64,000 nucleotides of DNA, taken from the NCBI RefSeq assembly GCF_000158175.1, contig NZ_DS999411.1, positions 964,596 through 1,028,595 on the forward strand, given 5' to 3'. Of this stretch, positions 28,308 to 37,291 are shown piece by piece. The DNA is from Luminiphilus syltensis NOR5-1B (GTDB taxonomy: Bacteria > Pseudomonadota > Gammaproteobacteria > Pseudomonadales > Halieaceae). Position 1 is the stretch's first letter; each line of letters begins with the position of its first letter. The notes beneath the pieces are model-generated. The model did no database searches and was not told where the DNA came from. It worked only from the letters and a program-made list of their open reading frames with translations. The translations under genes and the position numbers were made by a program.

Positions 28308-29672
28308 ATGACAAAAAACATAATTTTTTCAACAGGTTACGTCGCGAGAACTGCCATTTGGATAATCGCGCGTGTGTTTTTCTGTCTACCGATAACGGTA
28401 TTCATCACACCCTCTCTGCTTGCCGCACAGGGGGGTACCCCGACTGAACCAACGTTCATATTTGCAGGGGAGGCCTGGCTAGGTGGGGGCTATCAAGTCC
28501 AAAAGAATGTTCTTCTGACCATCGACAATGAACGGATTACGCGTGTGCAAAACGATGTTGACATCCAGCAACTGCCTGAGCACGCAAGCGTCCTGGACCT
28601 GAGCTGCTGTTTCATCATACCGGGCCTCATCGATACCCAGACCCATCTGACATCGCAGCCGAACCTACCACCACATTCTGTGCGCCGCACGCAGTGGAGT
28701 GATGCAGACCGGACGGTCATTGCCATGCGCAATGCGGAAAAAACGCTGCGCGGCGGATTTACCTCAATACGTGATATGGGACATTCCGGGCAATCGGTAT
28801 TTGCTGTTCGCGATGCGATTAACGATGGACTAATCGAGGGACCCAGAATGCAAGCGGCTGGCGAACTCATACGGCCCACGGGCGGGGAGCTGGCGGGGTG
28901 GATGCAGGAAGAGATTGAGCAGGCACTCCATGTGGCCGCGATTTGCGACGGCCCGGCCGATTGCGGCAGAGCGGTTCGCGCCAGTATCGCCCTCGGTGCA
29001 GATACGATAAAAGTGGCAACAAAAGGTGATCTCGCAGCGGATAGTCCGTCACAGTTCGCGCTTGAAGAGTTAATCGCGATTCGAGAAGCAGCCCATCGCA
29101 AAGGCGTTCGCGTAACGGCTTCGGGGTTTTCAACGGACTCCATAAACCTGCCGCTTGCCGCTGGATTCGATGGTGTAGTACACGGGACCTACAGCGATAC
29201 AGAAACATTCGAGCTCCTGCGAGAAAATAAGGCGTGGTTCATTCCCACTCTTCTGGCCGCACGCGTTGTTCGTGAGATGGCGGAGGACCCTGACTCACGC
29301 AGAAGCGATGCCTGGCGCGAAGAAAATCTTTCAATTTACCACGGCATGGTAGCCAGCTTTCGGGCGGCGATGGATGCTGGAGTGCAAATAGCTTTCGGCA
29401 CCGATGCAGGTTGGCGGCCGCATGGTGAAAATGCAGAGCAACTTGAGCAGATGGTTGAACTCGGTATGACACCCCACGATGCGTTACTTTCCGCCACCGC
29501 ACACGCTGCAGCAGCTATCGGTTGGGATAGCGAAATCGGCGCCATCGAACCGGACAAGTACGCAGATATACTGGTGCTCAAGGGTAATCCTCTGGAGCAA
29601 ATAACATTGACCAGGACTCCTCTTGCGGTGATCAAGGGCGGCTCTGTGGTGGTCGATAACCGTGACGATTAG
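28308..29672 (+). CDS. exported amidohydrolase-superfamily protein with altered metal site (first paralogue)
   Basis: The 454-residue protein has a signal sequence (hydrophobic about 17-40, ending LLAAQ) and the imidazolonepropionase/Xaa-dipeptidase-like amidohydrolase fold (COG1228 type): IPGLIDTQTHL, RGGFTSIRDMG, GADTIKVATKG, IAFGTDAGWRPHGENAEQ. Family metal ligands are HxH, carboxylated Lys, His, His, Asp. Here the first His is Gln111 (QTH113), the Lys (K235) is kept, the third His is Ser272 (VTASGF in place of AAHAHG), His292 (VVHG) and Asp366 are kept. The site is thus incomplete and activity uncertain. Relatives cleave dipeptides such as Xaa-Arg or Xaa-Pro. It starts a tightly packed operon and overlaps the next gene by 11 bases. 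Confidence 0.85.
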   Translation: MTKNIIFSTGYVARTAIWIIARVFFCLPITVFITPSLLAAQGGTPTEPTFIFAGEAWLGGGYQVQKNVLLTIDNERITRVQNDVDIQQLPEHASVLDLSCCFIIPGLIDTQTHLTSQPNLPPHSVRRTQWSDADRTVIAMRNAEKTLRGGFTSIRDMGHSGQSVFAVRDAINDGLIEGPRMQAAGELIRPTGGELAGWMQEEIEQALHVAAICDGPADCGRAVRASIALGADTIKVATKGDLAADSPSQFALEELIAIREAAHRKGVRVTASGFSTDSINLPLAAGFDGVVHGTYSDTETFELLRENKAWFIPTLLAARVVREMAEDPDSRRSDAWREENLSIYHGMVASFRAAMDAGVQIAFGTDAGWRPHGENAEQLEQMVELGMTPHDALLSATAHAAAAIGWDSEIGAIEPDKYADILVLKGNPLEQITLTRTPLAVIKGGSVVVDNRDD

Positions 29673-31809
29673 CCTATTAAAAAAGTGGGTGGCGTTTGTT
29701 CTATTTGCCATATTTTTGGCCACCGCTGTTCACGCCACTCCAGACTGGCCCACCGAATTTTTTTCTCGCACCGAACCCCTTGGCGGCCCTCTAGCTCAAC
29801 CGCAGGGTAGTGCCGTGGCGTTTGTCATTAGTAGAGGTGCCAACGACGTTCTTTTACCGTTTAAACGTTCGGGTCAATTAGTGGTCTGGCGCGAGGGCGC
29901 GGTAACTACCTTCGGTGATTTTGATTCAGCTCACGACCCTGCGTGGTCGCCTTCCGGTGATCACCTGGCGTTTTTCAATGGCTTCGGCAGCGAAAGGAAT
30001 CTTTGCGTAACGTCAATCGCCCATCCCAACACTGACGCCCGGTGCACACCGGTTTCTGGGGAGTACCAGCGGAAAAGTGCGCGTTATTTACCGCCAATTT
30101 GGGTCGAAAATGGAGCTGCGATTATAGTTGCGCTGGCAAATTACCGCGACTCCCCTACCCCGCAGAATGCACCATGGGGCATAACCAATAAAACCGCCAA
30201 AACCCCATGGGATGCCCATTTCCGCGACGACACGCTCTGGAGCATTACGGAGATTGATGCAACTACGGGCGCAATTACCTCCAGCGGCGAACCGGGCCCA
30301 TTACGTCGGATTCTCCCGTCCTCGCCCCGAGGCGAAAAACTACTGCTAGTATCGGCAAACACGGATTCAACCGGTGTGTTTATCGGTGATCGATGGGTCA
30401 GATCAAAGCAGTTTTTTCTAAGTGAACATTCAACAGGGGAAACAGAACTTCTTCCAATTAGTTCAGCGAAATCAATCACCTGGACATTGGAGCAACATCT
30501 GGTTTTCAGTAATAGCGGGGGCCTATTCATCTGGAAACCCGAGCTTGGTGTGCAGCCAGCACCCTTGCAAACCGATCGCCCAGTCCTGGACGTCATTAGC
30601 GGTGATGGTTGGCTCGGTATACATCTGGCGCCTCAAACCCCTTCCCAGGAGGAGCCCTATCTGATCCCCCCGCCGCGACCCGCGGGCGTACAGCTGATTG
30701 ACGCAAAAGATGGCAGCGTAGTGAGTAGCCTGCCATCAGATGGCGAGCGAGAAATTTTGGGGCTGACAGCGACTTACCACAAGCACGCCGCTATCGTTCA
30801 TAGTCGTAATTTAAGAACTTTCGATGAAAGTCTATGGTGGCTCGAGCCGGGCGCCGAAGCGCGCGAGATTTTTACTGATGCTGTGAGCATTGGCGGATTT
30901 ACCACCGACCACCGCAGCCGGGTTCTCTTTTTTAGCGAACACGCCAATGGGTCTTTCGAACTGCGACGTTTATCGTCAGAAAAGGGTGAATCCCACGCAT
31001 TGTGGAAAACGTCTGCCCCAACTGAACAGCTCGATGGATTCAGACCCGTCGAACCCGAGGTTTTGCTTGTTACCCACCCCGGCCGCCCGCCCTCCAAAGC
31101 TCTGCTTTATTCCGCACCCGATCTGAAAAGCAAACACAGTCCGGCCGCCCTCGTGGTCACTGCATACGGCCGAATGACCGATTCAAGGCACCAGTTTAAT
31201 CCTGAAGCTCAACTGCACGTAAGTCGGGGGATCTCCTACCTCATGGTGGATGTCTTCCCCGTGCTGGGTAGGATCGGTGAGGCGTACTCCGCGGCGATAC
31301 CGCAAGCCATAGCCATCGCACGAGAGCAACTGGGTCGCGATTTAACGATTGGGTTTACCGGAGGTAGCCTGGGGGGATTCGCTGGTTTGCACTTGCTGAC
31401 CAACACATCAAAATTCGCCGCCGCTGCATTGAGGGCACCGCCGTCAGAATTTGCATGGAGCTGGGCTACCGGTAAAGACAGGGATGCGGAGTTGCTGGAG
31501 TTGATTACTGGCGCGGGTTCTCCGCAGGAAAACCGTGAGACTTATGATGAAGACTCCCCATTATGGCGGGCGGGTGCTATCCAGACACCACTTCTACTTC
31601 TGCATGGGACCGACGACGCCCAGGTTCCATTGAATCAAAGTATTGCGATGTTCCAGATGCTGCGCCGCTCGGGGAAGACCGTAAAAATACGAATTTACCC
31701 GAACGCGGACCACAGCATTTTCCGCGATCGAAAGGATTATCTAATAGATTATTACAAGACCATGTTTGAGTGGTGGGATCGATGGTTATGGCAGTCTTCA
31801 GGCGTTTAA
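29662..31809 (+). CDS. exported S9-family (prolyl oligopeptidase-like) serine peptidase
   Basis: The 715-residue protein starts with GTG inside the end of the preceding gene. It has a signal peptide (about 9-25, cleavage near AVHA) and a beta-propeller-like N-terminal half with WD40/TolB-type strands (AHDPAWSPSGDHLAFF). The C-terminal alpha/beta-hydrolase domain has an intact triad: Ser569 in TGGSLGG, Asp in HGTDDAQVP (651/652) and His684 in NADHSIF. It should cleave peptides in the periplasm. Similar S9 enzymes pair with TonB-dependent receptors, for example lasso peptide isopeptidases; specificity here is unknown. Its 3' end overlaps the second amidohydrolase start. Confidence 0.88.
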   Translation: MTISLLKKWVAFVLFAIFLATAVHATPDWPTEFFSRTEPLGGPLAQPQGSAVAFVISRGANDVLLPFKRSGQLVVWREGAVTTFGDFDSAHDPAWSPSGDHLAFFNGFGSERNLCVTSIAHPNTDARCTPVSGEYQRKSARYLPPIWVENGAAIIVALANYRDSPTPQNAPWGITNKTAKTPWDAHFRDDTLWSITEIDATTGAITSSGEPGPLRRILPSSPRGEKLLLVSANTDSTGVFIGDRWVRSKQFFLSEHSTGETELLPISSAKSITWTLEQHLVFSNSGGLFIWKPELGVQPAPLQTDRPVLDVISGDGWLGIHLAPQTPSQEEPYLIPPPRPAGVQLIDAKDGSVVSSLPSDGEREILGLTATYHKHAAIVHSRNLRTFDESLWWLEPGAEAREIFTDAVSIGGFTTDHRSRVLFFSEHANGSFELRRLSSEKGESHALWKTSAPTEQLDGFRPVEPEVLLVTHPGRPPSKALLYSAPDLKSKHSPAALVVTAYGRMTDSRHQFNPEAQLHVSRGISYLMVDVFPVLGRIGEAYSAAIPQAIAIAREQLGRDLTIGFTGGSLGGFAGLHLLTNTSKFAAAALRAPPSEFAWSWATGKDRDAELLELITGAGSPQENRETYDEDSPLWRAGAIQTPLLLLHGTDDAQVPLNQSIAMFQMLRRSGKTVKIRIYPNADHSIFRDRKDYLIDYYKTMFEWWDRWLWQSSGV

Positions 31810-33161
31810 ATTTCCGTTTCAACCCTGTATTTCGCTTTGTCCTTAGCCTGACATTACTTAATTTATTGTCAGCACCGGCCGGTCAATGCCAGGAGGAGAG
31901 CACTTTTGCCTTACATGTGGGTACGCTGCTCAAAAAGGCAGGGGAGTCGCCTCTCAAAGATCAGACGGTACTTATCGAAGGCGGTCTAATCGCTTCTATA
32001 CTGCCGGGATTTCACACCTTCGACGATAACCCAGCGCTAGAAATCATCGACTTACGGCAGGCCTTTGTTATGCCGGGGCTTATCGACACACACGTACACC
32101 TGAGTACCGATCATCGACCTGAATCAACTCTTTCCGTAGTGAAGTCATCGAGCGCGGAACTGGCAATTATTGTCGCCAGGAATGCGGAGAGCATTCTTAT
32201 GGCGGGTTTTACCACAGTCATGGATCTGGGAAACGGGTGGCGACAACATGAGCAAGCCGTCTACGCCGTTCGCGATGCCATCTCTCAAGGCGCGTTACCC
32301 GGCCCCGAAATTTTGGCGGCCGGAAGCCCCATCGCCGCGCATGGATTCGCACGTACGGGTCGGTTTAATGACGCTGTTGAGTTCGCAGGAGGTCCCGAGG
32401 GTACCTGCCAAGGACCAGAAAGCTGCCGGTATCAGGTTTTGGAGCAGCTCTACAGAGGTGCAGACTTTATTAACGTCTACCCTACCGGCAGTCTTTTGCA
32501 GCAACCGTCCCCGCAGCAGACGCTGACAAATGACGAGTTGAGCGCAATAGCCGAAACCGCAGACTTAGCGGGCGTTAAGGTCATTGCAGACGGGGGAAAC
32601 AGTCCAGTTGGAGCCGCTGGTATCAACCGCGCAATAGAGTACGGCTTTGACATTATAGACACCGTCACATTTCCGGATAACGCGACTTTCAGACTTTTAA
32701 ACCGCAATGATGGTTATTTTGCGCCGCATGTTTACGCCCTCGAAGCGGCCGTTGGAGATACTCCTGAAACCCTTGAAAAAGGGTCCATGGGTTGGTTGCC
32801 TCGGTCCATACTCGAGCAACTTTATGCTCTCAAACAACAAACACCTTCAGCGCTGGTGGGTTATCGTGAGAAATCGAAATTGATACTGGCGTCGGATTCC
32901 GGGGTATTTCCTCACGGAGACAATGGAAATGAGCTTTTGGCGTATTCAAAACTCGGGATAACTCCAGCGGACACGCTGGCGGCGGCTACCATTAATGCAG
33001 CAACCGCATTTGGCATCGAAGCCAGAACGGGACATATCGCCCCAGGGTTAGAAGCCGACCTGGTAGCTTTTCGTGAAAGCCCGCTGGAAAACATGGGCAT
33101 TGTTGCGCACCCTGAGCTGGTCATAAGCGACGGTCGTATTTTTTATATGGGAAAGCATTGA
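31782..33161 (+). CDS. exported amidohydrolase-superfamily protein with altered metal site (second paralogue)
   Basis: ATG at 31782 gives 459 residues (ATG 31788 also possible; both lie inside the peptidase gene). A hydrophobic signal (RFVLSLTLLNLLSAPAG) precedes the amidohydrolase domain: VMPGLIDTHVHL, MAGFTTVMDLG, ILASDSGVFPHGDNGNE. HxH is intact (H104, H106) and the Asp is kept, but the carboxylated Lys is Asn231 (FINVYPTG), the third His is Asp270 (VIADGG) and the fourth His is Thr294 (IIDTVTF). These losses differ from those of the first paralogue. A Cys-rich insert (GTCQGPESCRYQ) matches CDGPADC in the first copy. Whether it is catalytic, structural or pairs with its paralogue is open. 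It overlaps the sulfotransferase start by 4 bases. Confidence 0.85.
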   Translation: MVMAVFRRLNFRFNPVFRFVLSLTLLNLLSAPAGQCQEESTFALHVGTLLKKAGESPLKDQTVLIEGGLIASILPGFHTFDDNPALEIIDLRQAFVMPGLIDTHVHLSTDHRPESTLSVVKSSSAELAIIVARNAESILMAGFTTVMDLGNGWRQHEQAVYAVRDAISQGALPGPEILAAGSPIAAHGFARTGRFNDAVEFAGGPEGTCQGPESCRYQVLEQLYRGADFINVYPTGSLLQQPSPQQTLTNDELSAIAETADLAGVKVIADGGNSPVGAAGINRAIEYGFDIIDTVTFPDNATFRLLNRNDGYFAPHVYALEAAVGDTPETLEKGSMGWLPRSILEQLYALKQQTPSALVGYREKSKLILASDSGVFPHGDNGNELLAYSKLGITPADTLAAATINAATAFGIEARTGHIAPGLEADLVAFRESPLENMGIVAHPELVISDGRIFYMGKH

Positions 33162-34828
33162 GGCTACGCGACGATGCACGTGATCGAGCCCTGGTGCTAC
33201 ACAAACAGGGCGATTTGACCGCGGCAGAAGCTGGCTATCGCCAGATTCTTGCTACTCATCCGGATGAGGGGGCTACATGGCACCTGCTCGCGGTACTGAT
33301 GGGGCAGCGTGGTGACCATAATAGCGCCGCCGAATACTGCCGTCGTGCGCTGCTCAATGGATACCGAGCTGTTGAAACCTATGCCAACCTGGCAGCAGCT
33401 TTATCAAAGTCTGGATCGACCTTCGAGGCGGCGGAAGCCGCCCAGGAAGGCTTAGATATAGCCACTACGAATTCAACTTTGAAAATAGAGCTAGTGCGGC
33501 AGCTTCGCGCCGGCGGTTTCGAGCGTAGCGCGTTCCGGTCACTATCGGATCTCGAAAAATATGACCCGGATGATCGCGCCATTTTGAATGAACTGGCACA
33601 GTGCTCGATCCAACTGGGCTCCTACCCTTACGCAAAACGAGCGCTTACACGACTATCCAGACTCGAACCAGGTGCTGCGGAGCATAAACTAAACCTTTCG
33701 CTGACTCATTTTATGGGTGGTGAAAAGGAATTGGCTGCAATGGCATCAAGAGAGTCCATAGCTATCGAACCGGACTTATATCCGGGTTATTACCTGCTGA
33801 CCAAAACCATTCGACTTTCGAAAAACGACCCCATAGCGACCGATATTGTCCTCAAAGCTACTTCAGCTAGAGGGCTTAAATCACCAGAGTTGCAATTCGC
33901 TGCGGGTAATCTCCATCATGGTTTTGGTGATTTTGACGCCGCATTTACGTTCTATAAACGCGGTAACAGTCTCGTCAGGCGGTCAATGAATTATGGGATC
34001 GCGGAAGATGAAAGAAGACTTTCAGTCATTGCTTCGCAAATAGATGGATTAACGTCAGCGCCTTTACCCGACATCGACTATCGCGATGTACGTCACCGGC
34101 CCGTTTTTATCGTAGGAATGCCGCGCACAGGATCGACATTGCTCGAATCGATGATGACGCGCTATCCCGATATCACCTCTGCTGGCGAGATGGTTTGGAT
34201 GCAACGCCTGGTGCGAGCATCACTGACCGAGAATCAGCTCACCTTTCCAGAAGGTATGGCTCACTTACCCGATAGTGCGCTCGCGAAAATACGCTCAGAC
34301 TACTCAAAATTGCTTGCAGAAAATGTCCCCGTATCGGGAACGGGGAAAGAATCTATATGCATCGATAAACTCCCGGGAAATCTGCTTTATATTCCGCTGA
34401 TCCTTAGAGTTTTTCCTGAATCACGGATCATCATTACTACTAGAGATCGTGCCAGCACCTGCTTGTCTTGTTTTATCCAGCTTTTTTCCAGCACCCAGCA
34501 GTTTGCCTATGACCTCCATGAGGCGTCTAGATTCTGGGAGGCACACATGGAAATAATCAGGTCAGCGGAGTCGACGGCCGGCTCTTGGGTTTCCAGCGTC
34601 AAGCTTGCCGACCTTTTGCAAGAACCCCAAAAAACACTCGATGGCCTTTTAGCATTCTGTGGCGCGGAACGAGACGCAGATTTAGCCTCAGCTGACTATA
34701 GCAGTGACGACGGGTTATTCCGCACCGCTAGCGCACTTCAAATTCGCGCCAGCAAGGTGGACCCACTGGAAAATTTACGCCGCTATCACCACCTGCTACC
34801 GTCTGAACTTGTGTCAGCGCACACCTAA
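33158..34828 (+). CDS. TPR-repeat sulfotransferase-family protein
   Basis: The 556-residue cytoplasmic protein starts with TTG overlapping the previous stop (TTGA). The N-terminal part (about 5-280) is TPR helices (HKQGDLTAAEAGYRQILATHPD, in part HKQGDLTAAEAGYRQIL). The C-terminal part (about 310-550) is a PAPS-dependent sulfotransferase domain: VFIVGMPRTGSTLLE (5'-phosphosulfate loop, 316-330), CIDKLPGN (401-408) and IITTRDRASTCLSCF (3'-phosphate region). The family transfers sulfate to hydroxyls; eukaryotic and bacterial tyrosylprotein sulfotransferases share this fold. The substrate may be a peptide or glycan; TPRs suggest a protein partner. It converges on the TonB receptor gene with a 4-base overlap. 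Confidence 0.85.
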   Translation: MRLRDDARDRALVLHKQGDLTAAEAGYRQILATHPDEGATWHLLAVLMGQRGDHNSAAEYCRRALLNGYRAVETYANLAAALSKSGSTFEAAEAAQEGLDIATTNSTLKIELVRQLRAGGFERSAFRSLSDLEKYDPDDRAILNELAQCSIQLGSYPYAKRALTRLSRLEPGAAEHKLNLSLTHFMGGEKELAAMASRESIAIEPDLYPGYYLLTKTIRLSKNDPIATDIVLKATSARGLKSPELQFAAGNLHHGFGDFDAAFTFYKRGNSLVRRSMNYGIAEDERRLSVIASQIDGLTSAPLPDIDYRDVRHRPVFIVGMPRTGSTLLESMMTRYPDITSAGEMVWMQRLVRASLTENQLTFPEGMAHLPDSALAKIRSDYSKLLAENVPVSGTGKESICIDKLPGNLLYIPLILRVFPESRIIITTRDRASTCLSCFIQLFSSTQQFAYDLHEASRFWEAHMEIIRSAESTAGSWVSSVKLADLLQEPQKTLDGLLAFCGAERDADLASADYSSDDGLFRTASALQIRASKVDPLENLRRYHHLLPSELVSAHT

Positions 34829-37041
34829 AATCGATACTCCGCATTCACGCCGATAGTCCGCGGTTGTGTTGTGAAGTAGGCCAGGATATTGGTTACTTCG
34901 TTGATCGCGTCGTTCTGCGTAATCTCATCGAAAACATTGTCAGCGTAAGCGGTGATTCTCCAGCTCTCGTTTTCTATACCTGCCCTGAGATTGACTAACT
35001 CATAGGACTCGAGTGCGACATTGAAAGGATCTCTGGAGCCGGCAATACGAGTATTTGATCCGTCGGTATAATCCATATCGGCGCGGACAAAGCCATCAAA
35101 ATCACTAAAGACAGGCCAAGTGTATTGTGCTGAAAGACTGGCCGTCCATTCCGGGACGTTATTGATTTCGTCGCCGTCAAGGCCGTTACTTGGAGGCGGT
35201 GGATCCTCGGTTAATTCAGCGCGAGTCCATCCCAAGGTCGCAGTTATATCAAGACCCGAAATAGGTCGCGCGAATACTTCGAGCTCAACCCCGTCAACCT
35301 GAGCTTCACCCGCATTGGCGAAGTATTCTATTCCCCCCAGCTCATCAACGGTCTCAACTTGAATATCTGACCAGTCAAGTCGGTACAGTGTCGCATTGAC
35401 CGTCAAGCGCCGATCGAACCAGCTCGTCTTGGCACCAATTTCGTAATTCCACAGACTGTCGGATCCGAAGGTTTCTGGAATATCGAATAGCGCACCAAAT
35501 GCATTCAGGTTAAGCCCGCCCCGACGGAAACCCTCTGAGGCTGTCGCATAGACCATATGGTCGTCGCTTATTTGGTAGGACGTATTGAAACGAAGAATAT
35601 CGGTACTGTCGCTGCCGGTTTTCGTAGGCTCGGGCCCGGTAGGTGGACCAAAGAACGGCACTAAGGCCTCTTCGTCGGTGACGAAATCAAATTCAGCGTA
35701 GCGGGCACCGACGGTCAGATTCCATTGAGAAGTAACATCGAAACTCACCTCACCAAATACCGCCGTCTCATCAAACTCGCGATCTCTCACTACCCACAAC
35801 ACTGACGGCGAAGGCTCATTGATCAGGCCGTCGTTATCAACGGTAAAAACGCGCGAGGCAGAGTCAATTTTCTCTTCCTGATGAAAAACTCCCGCGAGAA
35901 CCTGCAACGGACCATCGAAACTCGAGTTGAAACGTATTTCGTTGGACCAGATTTCTCGCTCCTCCGGAAACGAGGAAATCGCTTTGATAGGTACACCGAA
36001 AAACAGCAAAATGGGAGTCGAATCGAAGTTAAACTCGACCTCGCGATCGTACAGATTGGTCGTGGCGACAATATTGCCGTATTTAAAATCATAGTCTGCT
36101 GTCAGCGAATAGATTCTCGGATCATCGCTACGCTCGTTCACAGTAAAGTCAGAGTTTTGCAGATCTCCGGTAATGCTGAAGGGCTGTTCACCGGGATAAA
36201 CCAGCGCTGCATCACCGACGCGGTTGTAACGGACACCATCTCCGATTTCCTGATTCTGAACGGTCGCGGACGCGGTCAGCGTAAGACGGTCGCTGGGAAC
36301 ATAACGTGCTATGGCGCGGAAGCCACTGGTTTGCTCATCATTGATCTCGTTGCGGCCAAGCCTGATGTTGTCGATGAAACCACTGTTATCAACATTCCAC
36401 GCGACAAGACGCAAACCCAGCACATCTTCAATAATTGGAATGTTAACGTGTCCATTAAAGCTGTAGTTTTCCGCGCCCGATGCGGTGTAGCCAATATCAG
36501 CCTTGATCGCACCTGAAAACTCGTTTAAGTCGGGCTTAGCGGTCTCAATACGAATGACACCGCCCAGCGCGCTGGCACCATAAATGGTTCCCTGCGGACC
36601 ACGAAGCACATCTACGCGATCAATATCGAAAAGCTTTATATCAACATTTCTTCCGCCGCCCTCACCGTCGTTGAAAGCAGTGATATTGGTTTCATCAAAA
36701 TACACCGCCGTAGTGGCGGCGCCCGTAGAAACCAACCCTCGGGTAACAATGGTCTTCTCGCCAGGCCCCAAATCCTTGAAGGTGATGCCAGGCACCATTC
36801 GGGCCCAGTCCTCGAATTGCTGGATACCGGCGTCCTGAAGCGTATCGCTGGTAAGCGCACGGATACTGAGAGGCGTGTTCTGGAGCAGCTCTTCCCCACG
36901 CTTACGGGCGGTAACAACGATCTCCTCGAGGGCGCCAACAGGTGCCGGCGATTGCGCGCTCGCCTGGGGAAAAGCGCCAATGGTGGTGGTACCTAAAGTC
37001 AGTGCTATGGCTCGGCGCAAGGTCTGGTCTTTTTTATACAT
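34825..37041 (-). CDS. TonB-dependent outer membrane receptor
   Basis: The ATG at 37041 follows AGGAGA with good spacing and gives 738 residues with a signal peptide ending PQASAQS; the longer upstream ATG is rejected. EEIVVTARKR is a TonB box, then a plug domain (about 50-160; TPLSIRALTSDTLQDAGIQQ, DRVDVLRGPQGTIYGASALGG in part RVDVLRGPQGTIYGAS) and a beta-barrel ending in NAEYRF with the expected terminal Phe. The sequence is closest in style to the IroN/FyuA-like receptors with many substrates; no siderophore genes are nearby. Convergent position next to the peptidase-amidohydrolase-sulfotransferase operon suggests it imports a ligand processed by that operon (inference). Confidence 0.92.
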   Translation of the reverse strand: MYKKDQTLRRAIALTLGTTTIGAFPQASAQSPAPVGALEEIVVTARKRGEELLQNTPLSIRALTSDTLQDAGIQQFEDWARMVPGITFKDLGPGEKTIVTRGLVSTGAATTAVYFDETNITAFNDGEGGGRNVDIKLFDIDRVDVLRGPQGTIYGASALGGVIRIETAKPDLNEFSGAIKADIGYTASGAENYSFNGHVNIPIIEDVLGLRLVAWNVDNSGFIDNIRLGRNEINDEQTSGFRAIARYVPSDRLTLTASATVQNQEIGDGVRYNRVGDAALVYPGEQPFSITGDLQNSDFTVNERSDDPRIYSLTADYDFKYGNIVATTNLYDREVEFNFDSTPILLFFGVPIKAISSFPEEREIWSNEIRFNSSFDGPLQVLAGVFHQEEKIDSASRVFTVDNDGLINEPSPSVLWVVRDREFDETAVFGEVSFDVTSQWNLTVGARYAEFDFVTDEEALVPFFGPPTGPEPTKTGSDSTDILRFNTSYQISDDHMVYATASEGFRRGGLNLNAFGALFDIPETFGSDSLWNYEIGAKTSWFDRRLTVNATLYRLDWSDIQVETVDELGGIEYFANAGEAQVDGVELEVFARPISGLDITATLGWTRAELTEDPPPPSNGLDGDEINNVPEWTASLSAQYTWPVFSDFDGFVRADMDYTDGSNTRIAGSRDPFNVALESYELVNLRAGIENESWRITAYADNVFDEITQNDAINEVTNILAYFTTQPRTIGVNAEYRF

Positions 37042-37291
37042 GGCAATCTCCTGGGAAAGGGCGTCTCCTGCCGAGCGCTTCTGATGGCGACAACGGGACA
37101 CATCGCACTAGAATCTACCGATAAGGGGCCTTATTTCAACAAAAGATTAGGGCAAACCGCCTAAATTCTTGCCCTTTAGGCAGTTGGCATTACCCGAGCC
37201 GAGCAGTCTGTGAAGCGCCAGAGGCACAAACGCGTTTACGTTTTATTAATACAGGCGTTTGGTTTTGGGGATACCCGCCTGCCCAGTCCCA
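37042..37291 (-). promoter_or_regulatory. upstream region of the TonB receptor with inverted repeats
   Basis: This 250-base gap between glmS and the receptor has no gene. It holds GCCTAAA (37159-37165) facing TTTAGGC (37175-37181) with a 9-base spacer, and a perfect palindrome AAACGCGTTT (37228-37237). Either could be an operator for the receptor; neither has a T tract, so no glmS terminator was recognised. Confidence 0.35.
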
